A DNA stretch of 6,345 nt from Gammaproteobacteria bacterium. GTDB lineage: Bacteria; Pseudomonadota; Gammaproteobacteria; SZUA-229. The notes beneath the pieces are model-generated. The model was not told the origin of the DNA, did no database searches, and saw nothing but the letters and a program-made list of their open reading frames with translations. The translations under genes and the position numbers were made by a program. The stretch is from NCBI GenBank assembly GCA_015484935.1, contig WFUQ01000186.1, positions 1-6,345 on the forward strand, read 5' to 3'. This document shows positions 6,264 to 6,345 of this stretch, piece by piece (the stretch's first letter is position 1; each line of letters begins with the position of its first letter).

Positions 6264-6345
6264 GGTCTGTTAACAGATAGCCTTTGCCTAACATCTGTTC
6301 GATAGCATGACGATCGTTATCATCAGTGATGTGTGACTGCAATGA
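6256..6345 (-). CDS. C-terminal end of an unidentified gene, running off the right edge
   Basis: Reading the - strand from base 6345, one frame stays open for 29 codons to a TGA at 6258-6256. The other two frames hit stops. The visible C-terminus includes SLQSHITDDNDRHAIEQM (residues 1-18 of this fragment) followed by LGKGYLLTDHD. It is soluble, mixed-charge and uses codons like the neighbouring genes. Its stop overlaps the acetyltransferase start by 8 bases (ATGACTGA), a common arrangement for co-translated genes, which is the main reason to believe it. There is no start codon because the gene begins beyond the window. I do not recognise the family from so short a tail, and an open frame of this length can occur by chance. 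Confidence 0.6.
   Translation of the reverse strand, partial: SLQSHITDDNDRHAIEQMLGKGYLLTDHD
6266..6299. repeat. 12-bp perfect palindrome plus a third TCTGTT half-site
   Basis: TCTGTTAACAGA at 6266-6277 is its own reverse complement, and ATCTGTT recurs at 6293-6299. On the - strand this places AACAGAT, a 14-base spacer, ATCTGTT and then AACAGA immediately before the acetyltransferase ATG, still within the upstream coding frame. The middle element could pair with either flank. It may be an operator-like site, an RNA hairpin masking the start, or chance; the sequence alone does not decide. Confidence 0.4.

Noticed and set aside
1..6345. Frequent ATCGAT/GATC-containing words suggesting a dispersed repeat
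   Set aside because: They fall in codons for Ile-Asp, Asp-Arg and Glu-Ile and reflect codon and amino-acid use, not an ordered repeat array.
5227..6345. GNAT plus unknown gene as a toxin-antitoxin pair (TacT/AtaT style)
   Set aside because: The GNAT is of the YjcF-like subgroup, not the tRNA-acetylating toxin type, and the partner is a 182-residue protein with no DNA-binding RHH or HTH pattern.

Overview
The window looks like chromosomal DNA from a gammaproteobacterium, probably an environmental or sulfur-oxidiser-like lineage rather than an enteric. This rests on a RecJ and a class 2 (quinone-linked) PyrD close in motif and length to the E. coli proteins, on moderate GC content with GAT/CGT/CTG/ATC-rich codon use, and on a large membrane GGDEF-EAL protein. 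The taxonomic placement is inference. There are no rRNA or tRNA genes, CRISPR arrays, insertion sequences or phage genes. The DNA is densely coding, with no gene-free stretch above about 115 bp.

Left part, + strand (1-2303): the 3' three quarters of recJ (single-strand 5'-3' exonuclease), followed after 3 bp by a complete pyrD (dihydroorotate dehydrogenase). The spacing suggests co-transcription. The 112-bp AT-rich gap that follows (2304-2415) is the only sizeable intergenic region and probably carries the promoter of the next unit.

Middle, + strand (2416-5217): a two-gene unit. The first gene encodes a 131-residue multi-pass membrane protein whose C-terminus resembles the YgaP/DUF2892 transmembrane family. 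After 12 bp comes a 797-residue receptor: TM - extracytoplasmic domain - TM - HAMP - PAS - GGDEF - EAL. Both c-di-GMP catalytic sites and the inhibitory RxxD site look intact. A run of eight G lies in codons just before the GGDEF domain, and loss or gain of one G would remove both output domains.

Right part, - strand (5227-6345): a likely co-directional operon converging on the receptor gene with a 9-bp gap. In its transcription order it holds the last 29 codons of an unidentified gene, a YjcF-like GNAT acetyltransferase overlapping it by 8 bp (ATGACTGA), and a 182-residue protein of unknown function with a possible phospholipase-D-like fold but no HKD motif.

Nothing here amounts to a clearly new defence or mobile system. 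The points most worth following are the small membrane protein paired with the c-di-GMP receptor, the G8 tract inside the receptor gene, and the GNAT / unknown-protein pair.
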